Source of the DNA: Caldivirga sp. UBA161
GTDB taxonomy: Archaea; Thermoproteota; Thermoprotei; Thermoproteales; Thermocladiaceae
NCBI RefSeq assembly: GCF_002506515.1
Contig: NZ_DAXS01000014.1
Location: forward strand, 1-7,231
Direction of reading: 5' to 3'
Length of the DNA stretch: 7,231 nt
Part shown: in pieces, positions 1-5,982 of the stretch
How positions within the stretch are numbered: position 1 is the first letter of the stretch
How the letters are laid out: the number at the start of each line of letters is the position of its first letter
The notes under the pieces: generated by a model
Databases searched by the model: none
What the model saw: only the letters and a program-made list of their open reading frames with translations
What the model was told of the DNA's origin: nothing
Made by a program: the position numbers and the translations under genes

Positions 1-1242
1 CTCAGAAAAGCCATGGAAGAGGCTGCTGATAAGCCCCTTGACTGGTTCTTTAAACAATACGTCTACTCAGCTGGCCACCCAAGTATTAAGTATTCTTGGA
101 GTTATGATTCAGGCTACTTGAGGATTAATATCAGTCAAACCCAGGGTGAGGATTCATACCCAGCCTACAGAATACCTATTGAATTTGAGGTTGGTTACCA
201 AGATGGCTCAACTGAATTAATTAAAGTTAACCTTGAGTCGAGGTACAATACCCTCTACCTACCTGTTAAGGGGAGGCCAGCCTATGTTTGCCTTGATCCA
301 GGGTTTAAAGTAGCCGTTAAGTCAGTTAATAGTGATAAGGGTGTTGAGGAGGCTAGGGCTGAGTTAAGGAGTAGTAGTGTGGCCTGTAGGCTTGAGGCAA
401 TTGAGGCATTGGCTGGGGATAGTGGTTCAAGGTCAATTGAGGCCTTAACTGAGGCTTTACTTAACGATAAGTTCTGGGGTATTAGGGCTGAGGCCGCTAG
501 GGCATTGGGTAAACTTGGGATCCCTGATGCCGCTAAGCCCCTTATTAATGCCCTTAACGTGGAGAAGCATCCTAAAGTTAGGCGTGCTATAGTTGAGGCT
601 TTAGGTAACTTTAAGGGTAATAGTGATGCGGCTAAGGTATTGGCTTCAATCCTGGTAGATAATGGGGAAAGCTACTACGTTAGGTCCAGTGCAGCTGAAG
701 CCCTTGGCAGGCTTGGTATTAGGGATTACTTTAATGAGCTAGTTAAGGCGCTTAATTATCCAAGCCACAATAATGTTATCACTCAAGGTGCGTTAAGGGG
801 TTTAGCTGAACTAGGTGGAGATGAAGCTATTGAAATAATTCTGAAGCATACTCAATTAGGTTACCCAACGCTCATTAGAGCCACTGCGGCTCAATTACTA
901 GGTAGGTTCGTGGATAATAGGCGGGTTTACGATAGGTTAATGGAACTCTTAAGGGATCAGTACGTGAGGGTTGCATCGTCAGCATTAAGTGCGGTGGAGT
1001 ACTCCATGGATCCAAGATTCCTAGGAGTCCTAGACTCCATAGCCTCAGGTAAGGCTCCGGGCTTCATAGCAGCTGAATTAAGCGGTAGGTTTAGGAGGTA
1101 CGCTAGAGATATTGCAGTTAAGATAAGGGAGCAGTTGAGTAGGGGTGTTGAATACGCTAAGTTAAGGGAGGAAATTGAGGGGATTAAGGAGGAGCAGAGG
1201 AGGCTGGTGGATAGGGTAAGTAGGCTTGAGGCTAAGGCTTAG
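1..1242 (+). CDS. M1-family (aminopeptidase N-like) metallopeptidase, C-terminal part, with HEAT repeats; 5' truncated by window edge
   Basis: The reading frame is open from base 1, so the ATG at 13 is internal; 413 residues are visible. The first ~27 carry the typical end of an M1 catalytic domain (LRKAMEEA, then DWFFKQYVYSAGHP). The HEXXH zinc motif must lie upstream and was not seen. A ~80-residue beta-rich segment follows, matching the Ig-like domain III of M1 enzymes. From about residue 125 to 385 there is an array of HEAT/PBS-type helical repeats (for example RAEAARALGKLG, RSSAAEALGRLG, RATAAQLLGRF). The last ~28 residues are charged and coiled-coil-like. In the family these enzymes remove N-terminal amino acids from peptides. 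Here HEAT repeats occupy the place of the usual helical C-domain. The family call is firm; activity cannot be judged without the N-terminus. Confidence 0.85.
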   Translation, partial: LRKAMEEAADKPLDWFFKQYVYSAGHPSIKYSWSYDSGYLRINISQTQGEDSYPAYRIPIEFEVGYQDGSTELIKVNLESRYNTLYLPVKGRPAYVCLDPGFKVAVKSVNSDKGVEEARAELRSSSVACRLEAIEALAGDSGSRSIEALTEALLNDKFWGIRAEAARALGKLGIPDAAKPLINALNVEKHPKVRRAIVEALGNFKGNSDAAKVLASILVDNGESYYVRSSAAEALGRLGIRDYFNELVKALNYPSHNNVITQGALRGLAELGGDEAIEIILKHTQLGYPTLIRATAAQLLGRFVDNRRVYDRLMELLRDQYVRVASSALSAVEYSMDPRFLGVLDSIASGKAPGFIAAELSGRFRRYARDIAVKIREQLSRGVEYAKLREEIEGIKEEQRRLVDRVSRLEAKA

Positions 1243-1288
1243 TGATTAGAGTTAAGGGCCATTGGTGAATTGTTTAAAAAGTTATCCA

Positions 1289-1296
1289 TGTTTTTA
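1289..1296 (+). terminator. Possible T-run terminator after the aminopeptidase gene
   Basis: A run of five T (1291-1295) lies about 50 bases after the aminopeptidase stop codon and just before the TATA box of the next gene. Archaeal termination commonly uses short T-runs without a hairpin, so this is plausible, but a five-base run is weak evidence in an AT-rich gap. Confidence 0.25.
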
Positions 1297-1305
1297 CCTG
1301 ATACA

Positions 1306-1314
1306 CTTATTTAA
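1306..1314 (+). promoter_or_regulatory. TATA box for the 67-residue orphan gene
   Basis: The sequence CTTATTTAA is centred about 25 bases before the ATG at 1335. That spacing puts transcription start at or next to the A of ATG, which predicts a leaderless mRNA. No Shine-Dalgarno sequence precedes the ATG, which agrees. Confidence 0.6.
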
Positions 1315-1334
1315 GGCATATGCGTGATTAAGCC

Positions 1335-1538
1335 ATGGGTCTTAAGGTTAAGATTGGGTTAAGTGGAGGTAATATGGTTGTGGTACTTATAATGCCTATT
1401 GAGGATTATGAATTAGCCTATAGGGGTGCGGCATTAATGTACAGGTGCCAGGGTGAGCCGGTTAAGAATCCACTAGCCAAGTACATTGCTGATTCACTTA
1501 AGTACCTTGAGTCGATAAGGAATTGCAGGGAAACTTAA
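1335..1538 (+). CDS. Small hypothetical protein, 67 residues
   Basis: I do not recognise this family. The case for a real gene is contextual: a good TATA box at leaderless distance, an ATG in the same GCC-ATG setting as its neighbour, codon use like the adjacent genes (AGG, TTA, GGT), and a slot between two genes with no competing frame. The N-terminal third is beta-like and hydrophobic (KVKIGLSGG, then MVVVLIMPI). The rest is helical (YELAYRGAALMY, then YIADSLKYLESI). Two cysteines (residues 38 and 63) do not form a recognisable metal motif. No signal peptide or clear membrane segment is visible, so it is probably cytoplasmic. It is monocistronic by promoter position. Function unknown. Confidence 0.6.
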   Translation: MGLKVKIGLSGGNMVVVLIMPIEDYELAYRGAALMYRCQGEPVKNPLAKYIADSLKYLESIRNCRET

Positions 1539-1601
1539 AAGCATCCCCTTAAATCAATTAATTAATCGCATCATTCAGTGAACTATAGTTAGTGGGCAAA
1601 G

Positions 1602-1609
1602 TTTTATTA
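1602..1609 (+). promoter_or_regulatory. TATA box for the Sua5 gene
   Basis: TTTTATTA is preceded by purines (GCAAAG, 1597-1602) that could serve as a BRE. It is centred about 29 bases before the ATG at 1635, predicting a leaderless or nearly leaderless transcript that starts within a few bases of that ATG. Confidence 0.5.
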
Positions 1610-1634
1610 GACCCATGATGCTGGGAATTGCGCC

Positions 1635-2693
1635 ATGACCCAGTTAATTAAGGTTGATGCCGTTAACCCTGACCCAGCCCTCATAAGGATTGCGGCTGAT
1701 GTAATACTTAAAGGTGGATTATTAGCCTTCCCCACTGAGACTGTTTATGGGCTTGGTGCATCAACCTATAATGATGATGCCATTAGGAGGATTTACATTG
1801 TTAAGAATAGGCCCATGGATAATCCAAGCATAGTCCACATATCATCATTTAATCAACTCCATGAGGTTGCCGAGGACGTTCCAAGCGACTTAGAGGAGAG
1901 GCTTAAGGTGGCTTGGCCAGGTCCATTAACCGTCATTTTAAGGAAGAGTAGTAGGATTAGTGAAGTAGCCTCCTGTGGGTTAAGCACAGTAGCGGTTAGA
2001 ATGCCAGCCCACCCAATACCCCTAGCCTTAATAAGGGAGAGCACACCAATATCAGCACCCAGTGCAAACATATCCGGTAAACCCAGCCCAACTAGGGCTG
2101 AGCACGTTATAAGGGATCTTTGGGGTAAAATAGACTTAATAATTGATGGTGGCGAAACATTCTTTGGCGTGGAGTCAACAATAATAGACTACACTAAGAA
2201 GCCCCCAATACTCTATAGGCCTGGCCCATTCACAGTGGAGGAGCTGAGGAGGATCTTTGGGGAAATTAAAGTGCCTGAGCAGGCCCTTGGGCTTGGCCAA
2301 TTTAAGGAGGCCCTTGCCCCAGGCATGAAGTATAGGCACTATGCCCCAGATAAGCCACTCATTGTTTCTGAATGCAGTAGCCTGGATGGCTTAGTTAAGT
2401 TAACACTAGATTTAGCCAGTGATGAAGCTAAGAAGGGGAAACAGGTGGTAGTATTATGCAGTAGTGAGACATGTAGCATATATGTGAATGCTGGGTTTAG
2501 GGTTATTGAAGTTGGGTCAAGGAATAACCTATACACTGTGGCTAAGAACCTCTTCCACTCACTTAGGTTAATTGACTCAATGAATGTTGACTTAGCCGTA
2601 GCTGAGGGTTATCCGGAGATTGGTATTGGTTTAGCAGTAATGAATAGGTTAAGGAAGGCCTCAGGCTACAATATTGTTAAGTGTTCAGCCTAA
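1635..2693 (+). CDS. sua5: Sua5-type threonylcarbamoyl-AMP synthase (tRNA t6A37 biosynthesis)
   Basis: The family makes threonylcarbamoyl-AMP from threonine, bicarbonate and ATP. The KEOPS complex then transfers the threonylcarbamoyl group to A37 of ANN-decoding tRNAs in the cytoplasm. The 352-residue length fits archaeal two-domain Sua5 proteins rather than the shorter TsaC/YrdC form. The YrdC domain shows FPTETVYGLG (32-41), KNRP (57-60), PGPLT (95-99), SAPSANISG (140-148), GVESTI (178-183) and RPG (195-197). The linker PGMKYRHYAP (229-238), which closes over the active site in this family, leads into the C-terminal Sua5 domain (about 240-350). All expected motifs are present. It has its own TATA box. 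Two ATGs upstream (1615, 1618) are in another frame and stop at once, so 1635 is the start. Confidence 0.95.
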   Translation: MTQLIKVDAVNPDPALIRIAADVILKGGLLAFPTETVYGLGASTYNDDAIRRIYIVKNRPMDNPSIVHISSFNQLHEVAEDVPSDLEERLKVAWPGPLTVILRKSSRISEVASCGLSTVAVRMPAHPIPLALIRESTPISAPSANISGKPSPTRAEHVIRDLWGKIDLIIDGGETFFGVESTIIDYTKKPPILYRPGPFTVEELRRIFGEIKVPEQALGLGQFKEALAPGMKYRHYAPDKPLIVSECSSLDGLVKLTLDLASDEAKKGKQVVVLCSSETCSIYVNAGFRVIEVGSRNNLYTVAKNLFHSLRLIDSMNVDLAVAEGYPEIGIGLAVMNRLRKASGYNIVKCSA

Positions 2694-2707
2694 TATTTGG
2701 CTAAAGC

Positions 2708-2715
2708 ATTTAAAT
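2708..2715 (+). promoter_or_regulatory. TATA box of the three-gene operon 2737-5314
   Basis: ATTTAAAT, preceded by AAAG as a possible BRE, is centred 25-26 bases before the ATG at 2737. It lies in the 43-base gap after the sua5 stop. It makes the in-frame start at 2674, inside sua5, unlikely because a transcript from here would begin downstream of it. Confidence 0.65.
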
Positions 2716-2736
2716 CCTAACCTAAGTCAGTCGTTA

Positions 2737-3507
2737 ATGAACACCGACACCCTCATAACATACGTAGCCATTGCAGTAATAGCGGCGGCAGTGGTCTTCT
2801 CAGTATTTGCCCATGCGTTTAAGCCAAGTAAGGGCCCTGACTTCACGCCAACCTACACAGTGCTTAACCAGCATATAAGTGATATAATTAGCATGTCCTC
2901 AACCATGGGCCTACAGTACGGTAACTCATCTGCACCAATTTGGATAATCTACTTCCTTAATCCTTACGATGATGCTAACTACACTTTAAGTAATGTGTTT
3001 AACTCAACAATCATGAATATGATTCAGAGGGGTGAAGTTAACCTAATCATAGTGCCTAACGTAATATCATACTACGGCAGCAGTAGTGTTCTTCAGAAGT
3101 TCCTACCGCTATACATTTGCACATATAATGTCAGTAAGGCAGCGTCGCTGGAGTTCCTTCAATGGTTTAGCCTTAAGGTTCATGAGAACTCTACCCTCGC
3201 CTTAAACATTACTTTAAGCAACATGACCAGTAAATTATCTGAATTGGGCGTAAGCGTTAATTACACTGCATGCTATAGGGAGTTTAATTTAACAGTAAGC
3301 GGCTACTTATCATTCATGCTTAATGTCCTCTCATGGGCTTATGGCCTACAGACCCCCAGTAGCTACGTTCTACCAAATGACCTAGTGGTGGTTGGTGTTA
3401 ATAGGGTTAGTAATGTTGCCGTGGTGGATGAGAACGTTGCCGGCTACACACCACCCTTAAGTATATTGATTAATAACCTCATGACCCAGAAGCCATTCTA
3501 TGGTTGA
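2737..3507 (+). CDS. Membrane-anchored, thioredoxin/DsbA-like extracytoplasmic protein lacking the CXXC motif
   Basis: The protein has 256 residues. I chose ATG 2737 over an in-frame start at 2674 because a TATA box at 2708-2715 places transcription start exactly there. Residues 7-28 form one hydrophobic helix, a membrane anchor or uncleaved signal. The rest looks like a degenerate DsbA/thioredoxin fold. GNSSAPIWIIYFLNPYDDANY (63-82, less its last residue) sits where DsbA proteins have G-x-x-x-AP...F-x-x-x-C-x-x-C, and both catalytic cysteines are absent. TP at 206-207 resembles the cis-proline motif. Two other cysteines remain (128, 179). Nine N-x-S/T sequons (63, 81, 89, 131, 151, 157, 162, 175, 184) argue for an extracellular, glycosylated domain. 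The lysines after the helix (29, 32) do not support that topology by the positive-inside rule. Its stop is 2 bases from the next gene's ATG. Fold call tentative. Confidence 0.6.
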   Translation: MNTDTLITYVAIAVIAAAVVFSVFAHAFKPSKGPDFTPTYTVLNQHISDIISMSSTMGLQYGNSSAPIWIIYFLNPYDDANYTLSNVFNSTIMNMIQRGEVNLIIVPNVISYYGSSSVLQKFLPLYICTYNVSKAASLEFLQWFSLKVHENSTLALNITLSNMTSKLSELGVSVNYTACYREFNLTVSGYLSFMLNVLSWAYGLQTPSSYVLPNDLVVVGVNRVSNVAVVDENVAGYTPPLSILINNLMTQKPFYG

Positions 3508-3509
3508 TA

Positions 3510-3890
3510 ATGGCCATGAATACTGATGATTTATTCGACTTAACCTCAACTTACTTATCCGTCTTAAGGGTTGAGCACATTATGCTGGCTAAGTTAATCC
3601 TAAGTACGGTTAAGGGTGAGGTTAACTGCAGTAGGCTGGTGAAAGTATTGGGTAGCCATATTGAGAAGGAGGGTAGGGTCTTGTCTAAGTATGGCATTGC
3701 CGTTAATTCAATGCAGGCTTTAAGCAAGCTTCATGAGGCATTATATGGGGAGTGCATTGAGGGTAAGGTTAGTAAGCAGCTGCTTGCTGAGTTACTTAGG
3801 GTTATTAAGGATCATGATGATGAGCTAGCTTTAATAATGAGTAAATTAATTAATGAATACTTCGCAAGTGTAGTTAATGAGGTTCATTAA
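3510..3890 (+). CDS. Small all-helical protein with one histidine per predicted helix (hemerythrin-like pattern, function unknown)
   Basis: I do not recognise a firm family. The 126-residue protein appears all-alpha with four main helices. Each has a histidine at nearly even spacing: H23 (RVEHIMLAKLI), H50 within HIEKEGRVL (H50-xxx-E54), H75 (KLHEALYGE) and H102 (KDHDDELALI). HIEKEGRVL resembles the HI-x-x-E-D-x-x-L motif of hemerythrin-type diiron bundles, but the HxxxH of that family is missing, so metal binding is only a hypothesis. Two cysteines (40, 82) are present and there is no signal peptide. Starts at TTG 3504 (overlapping the previous stop), ATG 3510 and ATG 3516 are all in frame; I chose 3510 as the first ATG. 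It is the middle gene of an operon, with 2 bases to the previous stop and 20 to the next start. Confidence 0.7.
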   Translation: MAMNTDDLFDLTSTYLSVLRVEHIMLAKLILSTVKGEVNCSRLVKVLGSHIEKEGRVLSKYGIAVNSMQALSKLHEALYGECIEGKVSKQLLAELLRVIKDHDDELALIMSKLINEYFASVVNEVH

Positions 3891-3910
3891 TCCTATACTA
3901 GGTTAATGAT

Positions 3911-5314
3911 GTGGAAACCGTTAATAATCATTTAAGCGAACCCTGGCTGCTAAGTATGCTTAACCTAAGTGATAAGGTTCAGGAATTAGTGAGGAAGCTT
4001 GAATCAGAGTACTTAGCTAAGACAATTAAGTCAGCTGAATTCTTCAAGAGGGCATCCAGGGTGCTTCCAGGTGGTACCACTTATCAAATAAGGTTCTTTA
4101 AACCATACCCAGTCTACATCACTAAGGCTAAAGGCACCCTCGTATGGGACTTAGATGGTAACTCATATATCGACTTCTGGATGGGCCATGGAGCCCACAT
4201 AATGGGCCACTCACCTGACTTCATTATTAAAGCTGTTAATGAGGCTGCATTAAATGGAACACACCTAGGTTACCCCAATACCCTCGAGGTGGATTATGCT
4301 GAATTACTCACTAGAGTTGTACCTAATGCTGAAATGGTTAGGTTCTCAAATAGTGGTACTGAGGCTAACATGTATGCTGTTAGGCTCGCCAGAGCCTACA
4401 CTGGCCGTAGGTATATTGTTAAGATTGAGGGGGGCTGGCATGGCGGCTACGATGCATTACATGTTGGCGTTAACCCACCCTTTGAGGGGCCTGAGAGCCT
4501 GGGCCTGCCTGAGGAGCATATTAAATACACTCTAGTGGTTCCCTACAATGACTTAAACGCCCTTGAGAAGGCGCTGAGCACACATGATGTAGCCGCGGTA
4601 ATAATGGAGCCAGTGTTAGGCTCAGGGGGCTGCATTGAACCTCAGTCTGGTTACCTACGCGGCGTCAGGGAGCTAACCAGTAGGTATGGTTCATTACTCA
4701 TATTTGATGAAGTTATAACAGGGTTTAGGCTTGCCTTAGGTGGTGGGCAGGAGTACTTTAACGTTAAGGCAGATATAGTTACCCTAGGTAAAATCGTTGG
4801 GGGTGGGTACCCTGGTGCCGGCGCAATAGTATCTAATACTGAGGTAATGGAGCTTCTCAATCAGGTTAAGCGGCCGAATGCTAAGTTGAGGAGCTTCCAT
4901 GGTGGTACATTCACAGGCAACATAATTACCCTCACCGCAGGCTATACGCTAGTTAACTACCTTAATAATAATAGGGGGGTTTATGAGGAATTGAATTCGC
5001 TTTGGGATTGGGCGCGGAGGAGGATGAATGAAGTTTGCGAAATCCATGATAGGTTATGCTGGGTAACTGGGGTGGGTAGTATGACTGGGATTCACTTTAC
5101 TAAGAGAAAGCCAATTAATGTTAGGGAGGCTTACCAGCTTAGGATTAGTGAGGGGCTGTACGACCTAATGCACCTATACATGAGGGTTAATAACGTACTA
5201 TATATGACTGAACACATGCCTCACCTACTACCATCAATAATACACACTAAGGAACACGCACAAAGGCTAGTTGACTCCCTAGATAATATGCTGAGTATGA
5301 TAACCTCCAAGTGA
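3911..5314 (+). CDS. Class III PLP aminotransferase, glutamate-1-semialdehyde aminomutase (HemL)-like
   Basis: The 467-residue PLP enzyme has the hallmarks of subgroup II/III aminotransferases: NSGTEANM (147-154, cofactor phosphate), WHGG (176-179), the FDEVITGFR block with Asp266 for the pyridine nitrogen, TLGKIVGGG with Lys294 as Schiff-base lysine, and HGGTFTGN (330-337). These sit closest to HemL, which isomerises glutamate-1-semialdehyde to 5-aminolevulinate. However, the HemL signature PGGVNSPVR is replaced by PGGTTYQIR (53-61), the N-terminus is ~40 residues longer than usual, and no other haem gene is nearby. It may be a paralogue with another substrate. The start is GTG 3911: a stop lies in frame just upstream (3899), the ATGs at 3906 and 3909 are in another frame, and AGGT (3900-3903) is a modest ribosome site. 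Third gene of the operon. Confidence 0.85.
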   Translation: METVNNHLSEPWLLSMLNLSDKVQELVRKLESEYLAKTIKSAEFFKRASRVLPGGTTYQIRFFKPYPVYITKAKGTLVWDLDGNSYIDFWMGHGAHIMGHSPDFIIKAVNEAALNGTHLGYPNTLEVDYAELLTRVVPNAEMVRFSNSGTEANMYAVRLARAYTGRRYIVKIEGGWHGGYDALHVGVNPPFEGPESLGLPEEHIKYTLVVPYNDLNALEKALSTHDVAAVIMEPVLGSGGCIEPQSGYLRGVRELTSRYGSLLIFDEVITGFRLALGGGQEYFNVKADIVTLGKIVGGGYPGAGAIVSNTEVMELLNQVKRPNAKLRSFHGGTFTGNIITLTAGYTLVNYLNNNRGVYEELNSLWDWARRRMNEVCEIHDRLCWVTGVGSMTGIHFTKRKPINVREAYQLRISEGLYDLMHLYMRVNNVLYMTEHMPHLLPSIIHTKEHAQRLVDSLDNMLSMITSK

Positions 5315-5394
5315 TGCCAATACTTAAATTAAACCCAAGCACTAATTCACCTTAATTCAAACCCACTACCTTTAAAATTTAATGAGTATTGAAA

Positions 5395-5733
5395 TTATGG
5401 GATACTAACGCCATACTTACTTTCAATTAACTTAAGCATATCCACATTAAGCTTAGCGGCCTCACCCTCCAGTAACTTACGCCTGGAATTTATCACTTGC
5501 TTAACGGAGTCATCGGAAGCCATTTGTTCACCCTCCTTAGCTATCACTATGCCCTCATGAATATGCCTATTAATGGTTAAGATAGCCAATACATCTGAAG
5601 GCACCTTACCATTAAACTTATTATTAATAACCTTAACTAGGCAGGACCAGTGGATGGGTCCACCCTTTATGAAGGTGAATAATTGACCATCCACAACATT
5701 ACCGCCACACACCATGCACTTCCACTCAACCAT
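5395..5733 (-). CDS. Small zinc-binding protein, DUF2175-like
   Basis: This 112-residue archaeal protein starts with a four-ligand zinc site, C6-x2-C9-x18-H28-x2-C31, within WKCMVCGGNV, then LFTFIKGGPIHWSCL. That arrangement, with the LFTF stretch between the two halves, matches my memory of DUF2175, an uncharacterised crenarchaeal family. The remaining ~75 residues are helical and charged (for example SRRKLLEGEAAKLN). The likely role is nucleic-acid or protein binding through the zinc module, but no function is established. It is monocistronic and convergent with the aminotransferase gene, leaving an 80-base AT-rich gap without a clear T-run. The ATG at 5733 is supported by a TATA box 25 bases upstream, giving a leaderless transcript. 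Confidence 0.8.
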   Translation of the reverse strand: MVEWKCMVCGGNVVDGQLFTFIKGGPIHWSCLVKVINNKFNGKVPSDVLAILTINRHIHEGIVIAKEGEQMASDDSVKQVINSRRKLLEGEAAKLNVDMLKLIESKYGVSIP

Positions 5734-5754
5734 AAGCTGCTTTAATTAATATTA

Positions 5755-5762
5755 ATTTTTAA
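5755..5762 (-). promoter_or_regulatory. TATA box for the DUF2175-like gene
   Basis: On the minus strand this reads TTAAAAAT, centred 25-26 bases ahead of the ATG at 5733. It is the same leaderless geometry as the plus-strand genes at 1335 and 2737. Confidence 0.55.
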
Positions 5763-5779
5763 CCACTACGCGGCTGGTT

Positions 5780-5840
5780 AGGCTACCTTAAGGAGGGGCT
5801 TCCTGCTTCACTACATTACTATTGGATGAGTTCCGTAGGC
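5780..5840 (-). mobile_element. Relic of the 3' end of an IS200/IS605-family (tnpB) element
   Basis: On the minus strand, 5783-5812 reads as GTGAAGCAGGAAGCCCC followed by TCCTTAAGGTAG. This matches the right end often seen after archaeal tnpB genes: a GAAGC-GGAAGCCCC block leading into a hairpin. In one minus-strand frame it translates to SEAGSPSLR and a stop, the tail often seen on archaeal TnpB proteins. In the same frame just upstream there are two consecutive stop codons and then KPTELIQ, so the coding part is decayed. No DED-type catalytic block or zinc ribbon of TnpB is present, so only the terminus survives. Its hairpin is weakened, with CC/GG around TTAA. The consensus comes from memory. 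Confidence 0.6.
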
Positions 5841-5982
5841 TTTGAAATTATTACTACTTCGTATTCTTAAGTACATCACAACTACCCTATGGGTAACTGC
5901 ATTCTGTGAGGAAGGATCGTAATGAAGATGAGCTATAGGCTTCGTCTTTTTAAGGCGGAGTAGGGTTTTAAGGTGAAAAAGC
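5841..5982. other. Gene-free interval between mobile-element relic and PIN fragment
   Basis: Both strands are broken by frequent stops; the longest readable pieces are under about 30 codons and match nothing I know. A TTTTTAAG at 5947-5954 (+) could act as a TATA box with transcription starting a few bases before the ATG at 5983. The interval is probably eroded insertion-sequence DNA, judging only from its flanks. Confidence 0.4.

Noticed and set aside
1615..1638. Seven-codon reading frame from ATG 1615 overlapping the Sua5 start
   Set aside because: It lies upstream of or at the predicted transcription start, is very short, and has no ribosome site. It is not convincing as a regulatory leader.
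1853..2071. Antisense open frame inside sua5
   Set aside because: It is a mirror of a strongly conserved coding sequence and has no promoter or recognisable protein features. The same holds for antisense frames at 2339-2536, 4651-4860 and 6432-6632 (opposite strand to MNT), and the same-strand shadow at 4296-4535.
2674..2736. In-frame 21-codon extension of the DsbA-like gene, overlapping the end of sua5
   Set aside because: The TATA box at 2708-2715 lies inside the extension and predicts transcription start at 2737. The membrane helix begins right after that start.
5315..5394. Possible bidirectional terminator between convergent genes
   Set aside because: The gap is AT-rich with TTTAAAATTTAA, but neither strand has a T-run of five or more placed after the stop codons, nor a clear stem.
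5841..5982. C/D box small RNA
   Set aside because: A GTGATGT on the minus strand is only one base from a C box, but no D box (CTGA) lies at a suitable distance.
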